Part shown: one piece after another, positions 1 through 6,851 of the stretch
Numbering within the stretch: position 1 is the stretch's first letter
Layout of the letters: each line of letters opens with the position of its first letter
Assembly: GCA_023410905.1 (NCBI GenBank)
Contig: JAEYPL010000139.1
Span: 1-7,313 of the forward strand
Length of the DNA: 7,313 bases
Reading direction: 5' to 3'
Origin: Pseudomonadota bacterium
Lineage (GTDB): Bacteria > Pseudomonadota > Alphaproteobacteria > Rhizobiales > Hyphomicrobiaceae
Program-made: the position numbers and the translations under genes
Notes under the pieces: generated by a model
What the model saw: the letters and a program-made list of their open reading frames with translations, nothing else
What the model was told of the DNA's origin: nothing
The model's database searches: none

Positions 1-1154
1 GCCGCGACGCGCCTAGGCGGCGCTACAGGCGCCGGTGCTTCGACCGGCATCGCAGCGCGCGGCGGTGGTGCCGGCGGCGCGATGTCGCGCTGTGGCGGCG
101 GCACACGCGGCGACAGACCGTCGACGAGCAAGCCCGGTACACCACTCGACGGCGGTCTGACTGCCGGGGGGGGCTCGCCACTGGTGCCAATCGTTCCGTC
201 GCGATTGACGACGAGGGTCGGGACCCGGCGAGGACCATCGGCCGACTCGCGCTCAGGCGCCGGCGGCTGGATGGAAACGGGCACGGGCCGCGCATTTCGG
301 TCCTCAGTGAGGCGGTTCAGGAATTTCTTGTCCGTGTGGGCGATCTGCTTGCCGCCCGGCTCGGTCGGCTGTGCTTTCGCAGGAGCGCTGTCGGCACGCA
401 GGATCGGCAACTTGCCGCTCGAACCGCCGCCACCGGTCATGGCCTTGTAGCCATAGGCGAGGCCGCCACCGAGCACGATCGCGCCGACCAAGGCACCGAC
501 GACCACAATGGCGCGCGGGCCGCGCCGCGTGCGTTCGGGCTCCTCGGCGTAGTCGTCCTCGTAGTAGGCGTCGTCCGGGTGGCCTTGTGCGCCTGGTTGC
601 ACGGCCGCGTAGGGATCCGCACCACCGGGCCGGTAGGGATCGTCGTAGGCATAGCCATCGTCGTGGCCATAGTGGCCCTGCTGCTGCGGGGCATAACCAT
701 GCTGCTGCTGGCCGTAGTAGCCGGCATCGTGCTCAGCACCTTGAGCGCCCGGATAGCCGCCGCCTTGCGTGGGATAACCGCCCGGCAGTGCTCGCCCATA
801 CGGGTCGTGAGCATCGTGATGCCCTTGGTGATGGTGGCCCTGGTTGCCGAAGGACGGCGCCGCATAGGGCTGCTCCTCGGGCTCGCCGAACGGCGGGCGG
901 CCATAGGCGCTCTGGGGCTGCTGCGCACGGCCGGGAGGTGGCGCAAAGGGCTCGAAGCGCGAGGCGAGACTGGCGTCGGGCCTGAGCGCGCTGAAGATGT
1001 CCCGCGACGCGGGCGCACCGCCCTCGTGCTCATCGTGTTGATGCGGGTATGCGCTGCCGTAGCCCTGTGCGGGCTGAGCCGGATCATGCGCGGCGTTCGG
1101 CGACCTCAGGTGCGCATCCGCGCCCTTAGGAAGCATGTTGTTCTGCCGTGCCAT
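1..1154 (-). CDS. SPOR-type bitopic membrane protein, N-terminal part (C-terminus beyond left edge)
   Basis: An open frame of 384 codons runs without a stop from ATG at 1154-1152 to the window edge. AAGGGGG lies 7 nt before the start, which supports it over the Met at residue 7. Residues 1-215 are hydrophilic and low in complexity: Gly, Tyr, Gln, Pro and His rich, with an HHHQGHH cluster at 107-113 and acidic YYEDDYAEEPE at 197-207. Arg residues (RTRRGPR) precede one transmembrane helix at about 216-236 (IVVVGALVGAIVLGGGLAYG), so the N-terminus should be cytoplasmic and the rest periplasmic. The periplasmic part has the linker LPILRAD..PGGKQI..DKKFLNRL (249-282), then VPTLVVNRDGTI, then a Pro-rich stretch. 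These linker signatures and the position after argS fit rhizobial SPOR-domain proteins, which bind denuded septal peptidoglycan. The SPOR domain itself is not visible, so the function is inferred. An 8-base G run at 166-173 lies in the gene. Confidence 0.8.
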   Translation of the reverse strand, partial: MARQNNMLPKGADAHLRSPNAAHDPAQPAQGYGSAYPHQHDEHEGGAPASRDIFSALRPDASLASRFEPFAPPPGRAQQPQSAYGRPPFGEPEEQPYAAPSFGNQGHHHQGHHDAHDPYGRALPGGYPTQGGGYPGAQGAEHDAGYYGQQQHGYAPQQQGHYGHDDGYAYDDPYRPGGADPYAAVQPGAQGHPDDAYYEDDYAEEPERTRRGPRAIVVVGALVGAIVLGGGLAYGYKAMTGGGGSSGKLPILRADSAPAKAQPTEPGGKQIAHTDKKFLNRLTEDRNARPVPVSIQPPAPERESADGPRRVPTLVVNRDGTIGTSGEPPPAVRPPSSGVPGLLVDGLSPRVPPPQRDIAPPAPPPRAAMPVEAPAPVAPPRRVA

Positions 1155-1261
1155 CGAGATACCCCCTTCAGGTTTCCCGCTGTGCCGGAGCTGCCCGCGC
1201 GTCGATCAACCCGCTCTAATTCCTGCCGCGTAAACCGCGATTCATCTCGTCGAATCGTAGG
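1155..1261. other. argS-SPOR intergenic gap with small inverted repeat
   Basis: This 107-bp gap between two minus-strand genes holds the ribosome binding site of the downstream gene (AAGGGGG at about 1162-1168, read on the minus strand). It also holds a perfect 6-bp inverted repeat, CGATTC (1238-1243) and GAATCG (1252-1257), with an 8-nt loop, 4 nt past the argS stop codon. No U tract follows the repeat, so it is not a convincing intrinsic terminator. It could protect the argS mRNA 3' end or bind a protein. Both arms contain GANTC sites. I see no clear promoter, so read-through from argS is the simplest reading. Confidence 0.4.
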
Positions 1262-3028
1262 CTAGCGCATTTCGGTCGGAGCGTGCACCCCGAGGATGGC
1301 CAGCCCAGTCGCGATTACCTGTGAACAAGCCCCCACGAGAGCAAGGCGCGCAGCGGTCAGCTTCCGGTCATTCGCTTGGATAAATCGCAAATGTGGCGAA
1401 TCATTGCCTCGCGTCCATTGCGCGTGAAATGCAGACGCCAAATCAGAGAGATAGAAGGCTATGCGATGCGGCTCGTGCGCGCGCGCAGCACCTTCGGCCG
1501 TGCGCGGAAAAAGCGCGAGCCGGCGCAGCAGATCGAGCTCGCCGTCGTCAGTCAGCAGGGACGTGTCCGCGCCCGTCACATCGGGGTCGGCCGGGCCGAG
1601 GTTCGGGAAGGCCTCCGCAGCATTGCGGAAGATCGAATAGGCCCGCGCGTGCGCGTACTGCACGTAGAAGACGGGATTGTCCTTCGACTTCTCGACGACC
1701 TTCGCCAGATCGAAGTCGAGCGCCGCATCGTTCTTGCGGTAGAGCATCATGAAGCGGATCGGATCGCTGCCGACCTCGTCCACAACCTCGCGTAGCGTGA
1801 CGAACGTGCCGGCGCGCTTCGACATCTTCACCGGCTCACCGCCGCGAAGCAGCTTAACGAGCTGACAGACCTTGATATCGAGATCGGCCTCGCCGCCCGA
1901 GAGCGCCGCGACAGCCGCCTTCATGCGCTTGATGTAGCCGGTGTGATCGGCGCCGAACACGTTGATCAGATGCCGGTACCCCCGCGCCAGCTTGTCGTGA
2001 TGGTAGGCCATGTCACCGGCGAAGTAGGTGTAGCTGCCATCCGACTTCATAAGCGCGCGGTCGACATCGTCGCCGAAGTCCGTCGCCTTGAAGAGTGTCT
2101 GCTCGCGATCTTCCCACTCCTCGTCGTCGTGGCCCTTTGGCTTTTCGAGGCGGCCCTCGAACACGAGACCTTTTGCTCTCAGCTCCGAAATGGTCGCCGC
2201 GATGAGGTCCTTGCCGCCCTCGGTCATGGCGCGCTCGGAGAAGAACACCTCGTGACGGATGTCGAGCGCGGCCAGATCTTCCTTGATCATGACGAGCATC
2301 ATCTCGATGGCCTTGGCGCGCACGATCGGCAGCCAGGCACTCTCGTCGTTGGCCTTCCTGAGCAGCGCGTCGCCGTGCTCCTTCGCGAGTTCGACACCGA
2401 CCGGCTTCAGGTAGTCGCCCGGATAAAGACCGGCGGGAATCTCGCCGATAGTCTCGCCGAGTGCCTCACGGTAGCGCAGGAATGCTGAGCGCGCGAGCAC
2501 ATCCACCTGCGCGCCGGCATCATTGACGTAGTATTCGCGCGTGACCGCATAGCCCGCAAAGTCGAGCAGGTTTGCAAGCGAGTCGCCGAACACGGCGCCA
2601 CGCCCATGGCCGACGTGCATCGGGCCTGTGGGGTTCGCCGACACGTACTCGATGAGCAGCTTTTCGCCCTTGCCCATGTTCGACGCGCCGTAGCGAGCAC
2701 CCGACGTGCGCACCTCCCCCACTACCGACTGCCAGCGTTCCGGCGCGAGTGAGATATTGACGAAGCCCGGCCCGGCCACCTCGACCTTCACATAGCCGGG
2801 CAGGCCCGAAAGCTCACCGACGAGCGCATCGGCAATGTCGCGCGGCTTCATGAGCGCGGGCTTAGCCAGCACCATGGCGGCGTTCGTCGCGAGATCGCCG
2901 TGTCGTGGATCCTTGGTCGGCTCCACCTCGACGGCGCCAAGCGCAAGCTCGGCCGGCAGGCGGCCCGCCTGCTGCAGCCTCTTCAATGCGTCGGCAATCT
3001 GCGCCTCGACCTCGGCGAGCACGGTCAT
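1262..3028 (-). CDS. argS: Arginyl-tRNA synthetase
   Basis: This cytoplasmic class I enzyme charges tRNA-Arg with arginine using ATP (EC 6.1.1.19). It has 588 residues, a normal length for bacterial ArgS. An N-terminal Add1/tRNA-recognition domain covers about residues 1-95 and includes the family signature EPTKDPRHGDLATN (36-49). The Rossmann catalytic core begins near 123 and carries the HIGH-type motif in ANPTGPMHVGHGRG (131-144, HVGH at 138-141). It also has GADHTGYIKRMKA (359-371) and the KMSKS-type motif VKMSKRAGTF (400-409). Many ArgS proteins lack a canonical KMSK; this one has it. The C-terminal helical DALR anticodon-binding domain starts around YVQYAHAR (455-462). ATG at 3028-3026 is preceded by GAGGAA with 5-nt spacing, and the stop is TAG. 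The gene lies 72 bp after dgt and is probably cotranscribed with it. All expected motifs are intact. Confidence 0.97.
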   Translation of the reverse strand: MTVLAEVEAQIADALKRLQQAGRLPAELALGAVEVEPTKDPRHGDLATNAAMVLAKPALMKPRDIADALVGELSGLPGYVKVEVAGPGFVNISLAPERWQSVVGEVRTSGARYGASNMGKGEKLLIEYVSANPTGPMHVGHGRGAVFGDSLANLLDFAGYAVTREYYVNDAGAQVDVLARSAFLRYREALGETIGEIPAGLYPGDYLKPVGVELAKEHGDALLRKANDESAWLPIVRAKAIEMMLVMIKEDLAALDIRHEVFFSERAMTEGGKDLIAATISELRAKGLVFEGRLEKPKGHDDEEWEDREQTLFKATDFGDDVDRALMKSDGSYTYFAGDMAYHHDKLARGYRHLINVFGADHTGYIKRMKAAVAALSGGEADLDIKVCQLVKLLRGGEPVKMSKRAGTFVTLREVVDEVGSDPIRFMMLYRKNDAALDFDLAKVVEKSKDNPVFYVQYAHARAYSIFRNAAEAFPNLGPADPDVTGADTSLLTDDGELDLLRRLALFPRTAEGAARAHEPHRIAFYLSDLASAFHAQWTRGNDSPHLRFIQANDRKLTAARLALVGACSQVIATGLAILGVHAPTEMR

Positions 3029-3100
3029 GATGTTTCCTCGGATGGGGCGACGCCCGGGCTTCGGCAGGCGCCTTCCGCCCGCGTCATAGCATGGCGGCAG
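3029..3100. other. dgt-argS intergenic gap
   Basis: This 72-bp GC-rich spacer between two minus-strand genes contains the argS ribosome binding site (GAGGAA just upstream of the ATG). It has no convincing promoter and no hairpin followed by a T run, so cotranscription of dgt and argS is likely. Confidence 0.4.
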
Positions 3101-4384
3101 CTAATGCAAATCAATAGTGTCGTCAAACAGACGCGCATATTCGGCGAGCGCGAAGCGGTCCGTCATGCCGGCAATGAAGTCGGCCACGCGGCGGGCCCGT
3201 CCGGCCGGATCGAGGCCCAGAATGCTTTCCCCGCGGCCGCCCGGCAAGTCTGCGGGGCTCGTCATGTAGCGGTCGAAGAGGGCCGCGATCACCTCCTCGG
3301 CCTTGTGCATGACGCGCATGACCCGCGGGGCCCGGTAAACGCGATCGAACAGGAATTTCTTGAGGGCATCGAGAGCGGCACGCTGGTCGTCCGGGAAAGC
3401 CACGACTGCGATGCCCGCATTGCGGATGCCATCGGCACTGGTGATGCCGAGCGCGGCGATGCGCGCGCGCGTCTCCTTCACGACCTCGTCGACCATGACG
3501 GTAATCATGCGCCTGTTCACTTCGTAGAACAGGCGGCGGTCACGATCGATTTCGCTGCGCGCGAGCGTCGTGCCGTCGAGAGCGGCGCGCGCGGCCTTGA
3601 CGAAGGGGCCTGCCATGGGCGCCGCTTCGAGGTCAGCAAGACTGATGAGACCGGCGCGCAGCGCATCGTCGATGTCGTGGTTCGTGTAGGCAATATCGTC
3701 GGCGATGGCGGCGACCTGCGCCTCGGCGGGTGCGAAACGATCGAGCTGGAGCGCCTGCGTGAGCCCCTGCGCGGCGATGAGATCGAGAAGCTCACGGTTG
3801 CGCTCCGCAGAGTTCGCCGGCGCGTGCGGTCCGATGAGCGGGCCATTGTGCTTGGCGAGACCTTCGAGCGCTTCGAACGTCAAGTTGAGCCCGTCGAAAT
3901 GGGCGTAGCGGCGCTCGAGCGTCGTGACCATGCGCAAGCTGTGCGCGTTGTGATCAAACCCGCCCCAGTCGCGCATGGCCGCATCGAGGGCCCGCTCGCC
4001 CGCATGACCAAAGGGCGGGTGGCCTACGTCGTGCGCAAGCGACAGCGCTTCGGCCAGATCCTCGTCCAGTTCGAGTTGCCGGGCCATCGAGCGCGCGATC
4101 TGAGCCACCTCCAGCGAGTGGGTCAGGCGCGTGCGGAAATGATCGCCTTCGTGATGCAGGAAAACCTGCGTCTTGTAGGTGAGACGCCGGAAGGCCGTCG
4201 CGTGGACGATGCGATCGCGGTCGCGCTGGAAGGGCGTCCGGTATGTGCAGGGCGGCTCGGTTGCGGCCCGGCCACGGCTTTGGCCGGCATCGAGCGCCCA
4301 GACTGCAACGGTGCGCGCGCCCGGACGGCGCGGGATCGTGCCCCCCGCGGAACCTGCCTGCTCGCGAATGTCGCCCTTCTCCAC
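3101..4384 (-). CDS. dgt: dGTP triphosphohydrolase-like HD-domain protein
   Basis: This cytoplasmic enzyme belongs to the dGTPase family (type 2-like). The family hydrolyses dGTP or other dNTPs to nucleoside plus triphosphate and so controls dNTP pools. The 427-residue protein has the signature TPFQRDRDRIVHATAFRRL (50-68) followed by TYKTQVF. Its HD metal ligands are visible: H89 in RTRLTHS, H118-D119 in LAHDVGHPPFGHAGE, and the distal Asp in ADDIAYTNHDIDD (D219 or D220). The start is GTG at 4384-4382. An in-frame TGA lies at 4408-4406, and no other ATG or GTG precedes the SRGR and PFQRDR conserved region, so GTG is effectively forced. GGGGCAGAAG lies just upstream. The stop is TAG. The gene is first in a probable dgt-argS-SPOR unit and divergent from the Fe-S carrier gene. 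Substrate preference (dGTP or any dNTP) cannot be read from sequence. Confidence 0.92.
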   Translation of the reverse strand: MEKGDIREQAGSAGGTIPRRPGARTVAVWALDAGQSRGRAATEPPCTYRTPFQRDRDRIVHATAFRRLTYKTQVFLHHEGDHFRTRLTHSLEVAQIARSMARQLELDEDLAEALSLAHDVGHPPFGHAGERALDAAMRDWGGFDHNAHSLRMVTTLERRYAHFDGLNLTFEALEGLAKHNGPLIGPHAPANSAERNRELLDLIAAQGLTQALQLDRFAPAEAQVAAIADDIAYTNHDIDDALRAGLISLADLEAAPMAGPFVKAARAALDGTTLARSEIDRDRRLFYEVNRRMITVMVDEVVKETRARIAALGITSADGIRNAGIAVVAFPDDQRAALDALKKFLFDRVYRAPRVMRVMHKAEEVIAALFDRYMTSPADLPGGRGESILGLDPAGRARRVADFIAGMTDRFALAEYARLFDDTIDLH

Positions 4385-4444
4385 CTTCTGCCCCTGGCTC
4401 GGCGGTCAGCCGGCCCGATGCATGGCTGCCCCTCGATTCACCCT

Positions 4445-4450
4445 ATGATA
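4445..4450 (-). promoter_or_regulatory. Weak candidate -10 element for dgt
   Basis: On the minus strand TATCAT differs from TATAAT at one position and sits about 60 nt upstream of the dgt start. The 16-19 nt upstream spacings give only poor -35 matches, so this is a tentative call. Confidence 0.2.
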
Positions 4451-4482
4451 GCGCAGCCTTTTCTATAAACGACAGGCGCCGT

Positions 4483-4510
4483 TTGACATCGCAGAGGCAA
4501 TTCCTATTTA
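4483..4510 (+). promoter_or_regulatory. Sigma70-like promoter of the Fe-S carrier gene
   Basis: A perfect -35 hexamer TTGACA (4483-4488) is followed after 16 nt by TATTTA (4505-4510) as -10. Transcription would start near 4517 and leave a leader of about 60 nt before the ATG at 4578. It is the best promoter match I see in the window, and it lies in the only strongly AT-rich gap. Confidence 0.5.
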
Positions 4511-4521
4511 CTTATCAAGTA
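4509..4521. promoter_or_regulatory. 13-bp palindrome over promoter start region, candidate operator
   Basis: TACTT-ATC-AAGTA is a perfect inverted repeat with 5-bp arms and a 3-bp centre. It overlaps the end of the predicted -10 and the predicted transcription start of the Fe-S carrier gene, which is where a repressor would act. It does not match the IscR, RirA, Irr or FNR sites as I remember them, so no regulator is assigned. Confidence 0.3.
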
Positions 4522-4577
4522 TCCGCGTCGAGTCCGGTTGGTATCCCGGCCTCCAGGAACGCGCGAGGAGCCCCTTC

Positions 4578-4922
4578 ATGACGATGGTCGAGGATCGCCC
4601 ACGAGTTGGATTGACCGAGCGTGCCGCCCGGCGGATCGCTGAGATCGTGGCCGGCGAGCCCAGCGCCAACGCCCTTCGCGTGAGCGTCGAAGGCGGCGGC
4701 TGCTCAGGCTTCCAGTACAAGTTCGATCTGGTTTCGGGGCGCGAGCCCGACGATCTCGTCATCGAGCGCGCGGGCGCGGTCGTGCTGATCGACGAGATGT
4801 CGGTCGGCTACATGGAAGGCTCCGAGATCGACTTCGTCGACGAATTGATCGGGGCTTCGTTCAAGATCCAAAACCCCCAAGCCACCGCCGCGTGCGGCTG
4901 CGGCACCAGCTTCTCGATCTGA
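4578..4922 (+). CDS. erpA: A-type iron-sulfur cluster carrier / insertion protein (ErpA/IscA family)
   Basis: This small cytoplasmic protein (114 residues) of the HesB/IscA/ErpA family receives Fe-S clusters from the assembly machinery and passes them to apo-enzymes. The three ligand cysteines are present in the family pattern: C42 in EGGGCSGFQYKF, and C106 and C108 in the C-terminal ACGCGTSF. The length and the ending GCGTSFSI are typical. ATG at 4578-4580 is chosen over ATG at 4584-4586 because GAGGAG (4565-4570) lies 7 nt before the first and 13 nt before the second. The stop is TGA. The gene is monocistronic by position: divergent from dgt and convergent with the PpiD-like gene. ErpA, IscA and SufA are hard to tell apart by sequence alone. 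The absence of neighbouring suf or isc genes and the dgt-adjacent position favour an ErpA-type housekeeping role. Confidence 0.93.
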   Translation: MTMVEDRPRVGLTERAARRIAEIVAGEPSANALRVSVEGGGCSGFQYKFDLVSGREPDDLVIERAGAVVLIDEMSVGYMEGSEIDFVDELIGASFKIQNPQATAACGCGTSFSI

Positions 4923-4943
4923 TCACCCCCACCCTTGCCGCAC

Positions 4944-4966
4944 CCCAGCAGCTCAAGGCTGCTGGG
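4944..4966 (+). terminator. Hairpin terminator between convergent genes
   Basis: A perfect 9-bp GC-rich stem pairs CCCAGCAGC (4944-4952) with GCTGCTGGG (4958-4966) around a 5-nt loop TCAAG. It begins 21 nt after the erpA stop and is followed by TTT on the plus strand, which suits erpA termination, although the U tract is short. The opposing PpiD-like gene's TGA stop codon (4955-4953) lies in the loop. On the minus strand the stem is not followed by a U run, so bidirectional termination is less sure. Confidence 0.6.
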
Positions 4967-6851
4967 TTTCGAGGCCCATGGCGCGACGGTAGACCGTCTG
5001 GTTGATGCTGTGGCCGAGGCGGTTCTGAAGCGCCCCCACGTACGTATTGATGGCATCGCCCTGAAGCTGACGCGACAGCTCCTGGCGCAGGGCGGTCATC
5101 TGCTCGGGCGTCGCAGGGGGCGGATCGACGATGGCGCGCACCACGATGATGGTGCGTGACTTGCCATCGGCACTCTCGACTGAGGCTGCAGCACCGCGTG
5201 CCAGCGCGAATGCCTGCTGCACGGCCGCGCGGGTTAAGCCATCCGGCTGCTGGTTTCGCGTCACGGGCTGCCCGAGCTTGACCTCGAGCCCCATTTCCTT
5301 GGCGACATCCTCAAGCGCCTCGCCCTTGTCGACACGCTCCACGATCTTCTGAGCGGTGGCGTTGAGCGCAGTGCGGCGCTCGGCTTCCATCCAGGCCGTC
5401 TTTACAGCTTCCTGAACTTCCTCGAAGGGCTTCTGGCGCTCTGCCGTGACACCCGCCACGTCGACCCAGGCATAGCCACCATCCGTCAGCTCGATCGCTT
5501 CGCGGTCGAGGCCGCTGCCACCCTCGAAGGCCGACGCGAGAATACGCACGGCATCGGGGTTCTCGAGCGCCGGCTTGCCATCGGGCGTCATGCCCTGCTT
5601 GTCGGTTGCCTCGATCTCGATGAAGTGCACCTTGAGCCGCTCGGCGACCTCCTTGAGGCTGGCACCACCCGCGCGCGCATCGTCGACGCGATCGTGCAGC
5701 TCCTGCATCTCGCGATTGACGCGCTCGCCGGCAATGCGGTCGCGAAGCCGCTCCTTGACCTCATCGAACGTGCTCTGCTTGCCAGGCGTGATGTCGGCGA
5801 CGCGCACGATCACCGTCGAGAACGTCCCCGTGACCGGCTCCGAGATCTGCCCCTTCTCGAGCTTGAAGGCTGCGTCGGCGATGGCCGCATCGATCATCTC
5901 CGACTTGGCGAGCGTGCCGAGATCGATATCGCTTTCCTTGAGCTCGAGCCCTTTGAGGCCTTCCTCGAAGGACGGCGCAGCCTTGAGCGCGGCAGAGGCC
6001 TTCTCGGCGGCGGCGCGATCCGGGAACGAGATCTGTTGGATGTGCCGGCGCTCGGGCGTCGCGAAAGTATCCTTCTCGCGCTCGTAGAGTGCCTTCATCT
6101 CCTCGTCGCTGACGGCGACGTGCTTGCGCACCTCGGCCTCGGTCAGCAGGATAAGAGGAACCTTCCGGAACTCGGGCGCCACGAAGCGGCGCTTGTTCTG
6201 CTCGTAGTACGCCTTGAGCTTTTCCTCGTCTGGCGCCTCGACCTTGCCGGCAACCTCGGGATCGAGCGTCATGTGCGCAATGGTGCGCGTCTCGCCCTGG
6301 TAACGGTGAAGCGTCTGGATGAGATAATCGGGCGGCACATTGCCGCCGGCGAGCGTCTCGGTGAGCTGCTCGCGCACTTCCTCCGCGCGGCGCTCGGCGA
6401 AATAGCGCCCCTCGGTGAGATTGTTCTGCCGCAAGATCTCGGTGAAGGCATTGCGGTCGAACTGACCGCCGACGCCGTGGAATACGGGATCATTGCGGAT
6501 GGCATCGGCAATCGTCGCGTCGGACAGATAGAGGCCGAGTTCACGTGCGTGCGTGTCGATGGCAGCGGTACCAACGAGGCGCGCGATGACGCGCTGGTCG
6601 ATGCCGAGCTGGCGCGCCTGGTCGATCGTGAGGCGGCGGCCGAACTGGCGCGCAAGAGCGCTGATCTCGACCTGCAGCGCTTGCTGGAATTGATCCTGCG
6701 AGATTTCGGTCTTGCCGATCCGTGCGAGCGACGTCTGCGCGCGCCCCTGGAAGACGTCGGCAATGCCCCACACGGCAAAGGCGATGACGAGGAGGCCGAT
6801 CAGCGCCTGGATGAATATGCCTTTGACGCCGCGTCTCAGTGCTTCCAGCAT
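4953..6851 (-). CDS. PpiD/SurA-like membrane-anchored periplasmic folding factor (parvulin family)
   Basis: This is a membrane-anchored periplasmic chaperone of the PpiD/SurA-N type, which helps exported proteins fold. From ATG at 6851-6849 it has 632 residues. MLEALRRGVKG is followed by one transmembrane helix at about residues 12-33 (IFIQALIGLLVIAFAVWGIA), giving an N-in, C-out anchor. A SurA_N-like helical domain follows (about 35-200). A parvulin domain (about 265-355) shows RRHIQQISF, DLGTLAKSEM, and KLEKGQISEPVTGTF then STVIVRVADI. A second, weaker repeat-like segment (about 410-580) and a charged tail follow. An upstream in-frame ATG at 6878 would add nine residues (MHQQRVDEN). I prefer 6851 because relatives, as I recall them, begin MLxxLR and 6878 lacks a clear ribosome binding site, but neither site is strong. 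The usual second parvulin His is not seen, so it may be a chaperone without isomerase activity. Confidence 0.88.
   Translation of the reverse strand: MLEALRRGVKGIFIQALIGLLVIAFAVWGIADVFQGRAQTSLARIGKTEISQDQFQQALQVEISALARQFGRRLTIDQARQLGIDQRVIARLVGTAAIDTHARELGLYLSDATIADAIRNDPVFHGVGGQFDRNAFTEILRQNNLTEGRYFAERRAEEVREQLTETLAGGNVPPDYLIQTLHRYQGETRTIAHMTLDPEVAGKVEAPDEEKLKAYYEQNKRRFVAPEFRKVPLILLTEAEVRKHVAVSDEEMKALYEREKDTFATPERRHIQQISFPDRAAAEKASAALKAAPSFEEGLKGLELKESDIDLGTLAKSEMIDAAIADAAFKLEKGQISEPVTGTFSTVIVRVADITPGKQSTFDEVKERLRDRIAGERVNREMQELHDRVDDARAGGASLKEVAERLKVHFIEIEATDKQGMTPDGKPALENPDAVRILASAFEGGSGLDREAIELTDGGYAWVDVAGVTAERQKPFEEVQEAVKTAWMEAERRTALNATAQKIVERVDKGEALEDVAKEMGLEVKLGQPVTRNQQPDGLTRAAVQQAFALARGAAASVESADGKSRTIIVVRAIVDPPPATPEQMTALRQELSRQLQGDAINTYVGALQNRLGHSINQTVYRRAMGLETQQP

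Larger units (their letters stand above)
4385..4577. other. Divergent dgt / Fe-S carrier control region
   Basis: This 193-bp gap separates divergent genes and contains the most AT-rich stretch of the window (about 4441-4522). On the plus strand it holds a TTGACA...TATTTA promoter and a 13-bp palindrome, listed separately. On the minus strand, TATCAT (4450-4445) matches the -10 consensus at 5 of 6 positions and lies about 60 nt upstream of the dgt GTG, but no good -35 accompanies it. GANTC sites occur at 4435-4439 and 4530-4534. Confidence 0.5.

Noticed and set aside
437..1087. A 216-codon minus-strand open frame rich in Arg, Thr, Ser and Pro
   Set aside because: It is the same strand in another frame of the SPOR-type gene, with out-of-frame composition and no recognisable motif.
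336..1265. A 309-codon plus-strand open frame rich in Val, Leu, Ile and Arg that looks membrane-like
   Set aside because: It is the antisense of the SPOR-type gene. The minus-strand frame has a ribosome binding site, a transmembrane helix and family linker motifs; the apparent hydrophobicity comes from reading Gly/Tyr/Asp codons on the other strand.
2900..4468. A 522-codon plus-strand open frame antisense to dgt
   Set aside because: High GC and few stops on the antisense of a conserved gene explain it. It starts inside argS antisense, shows no domain and crosses the control region.
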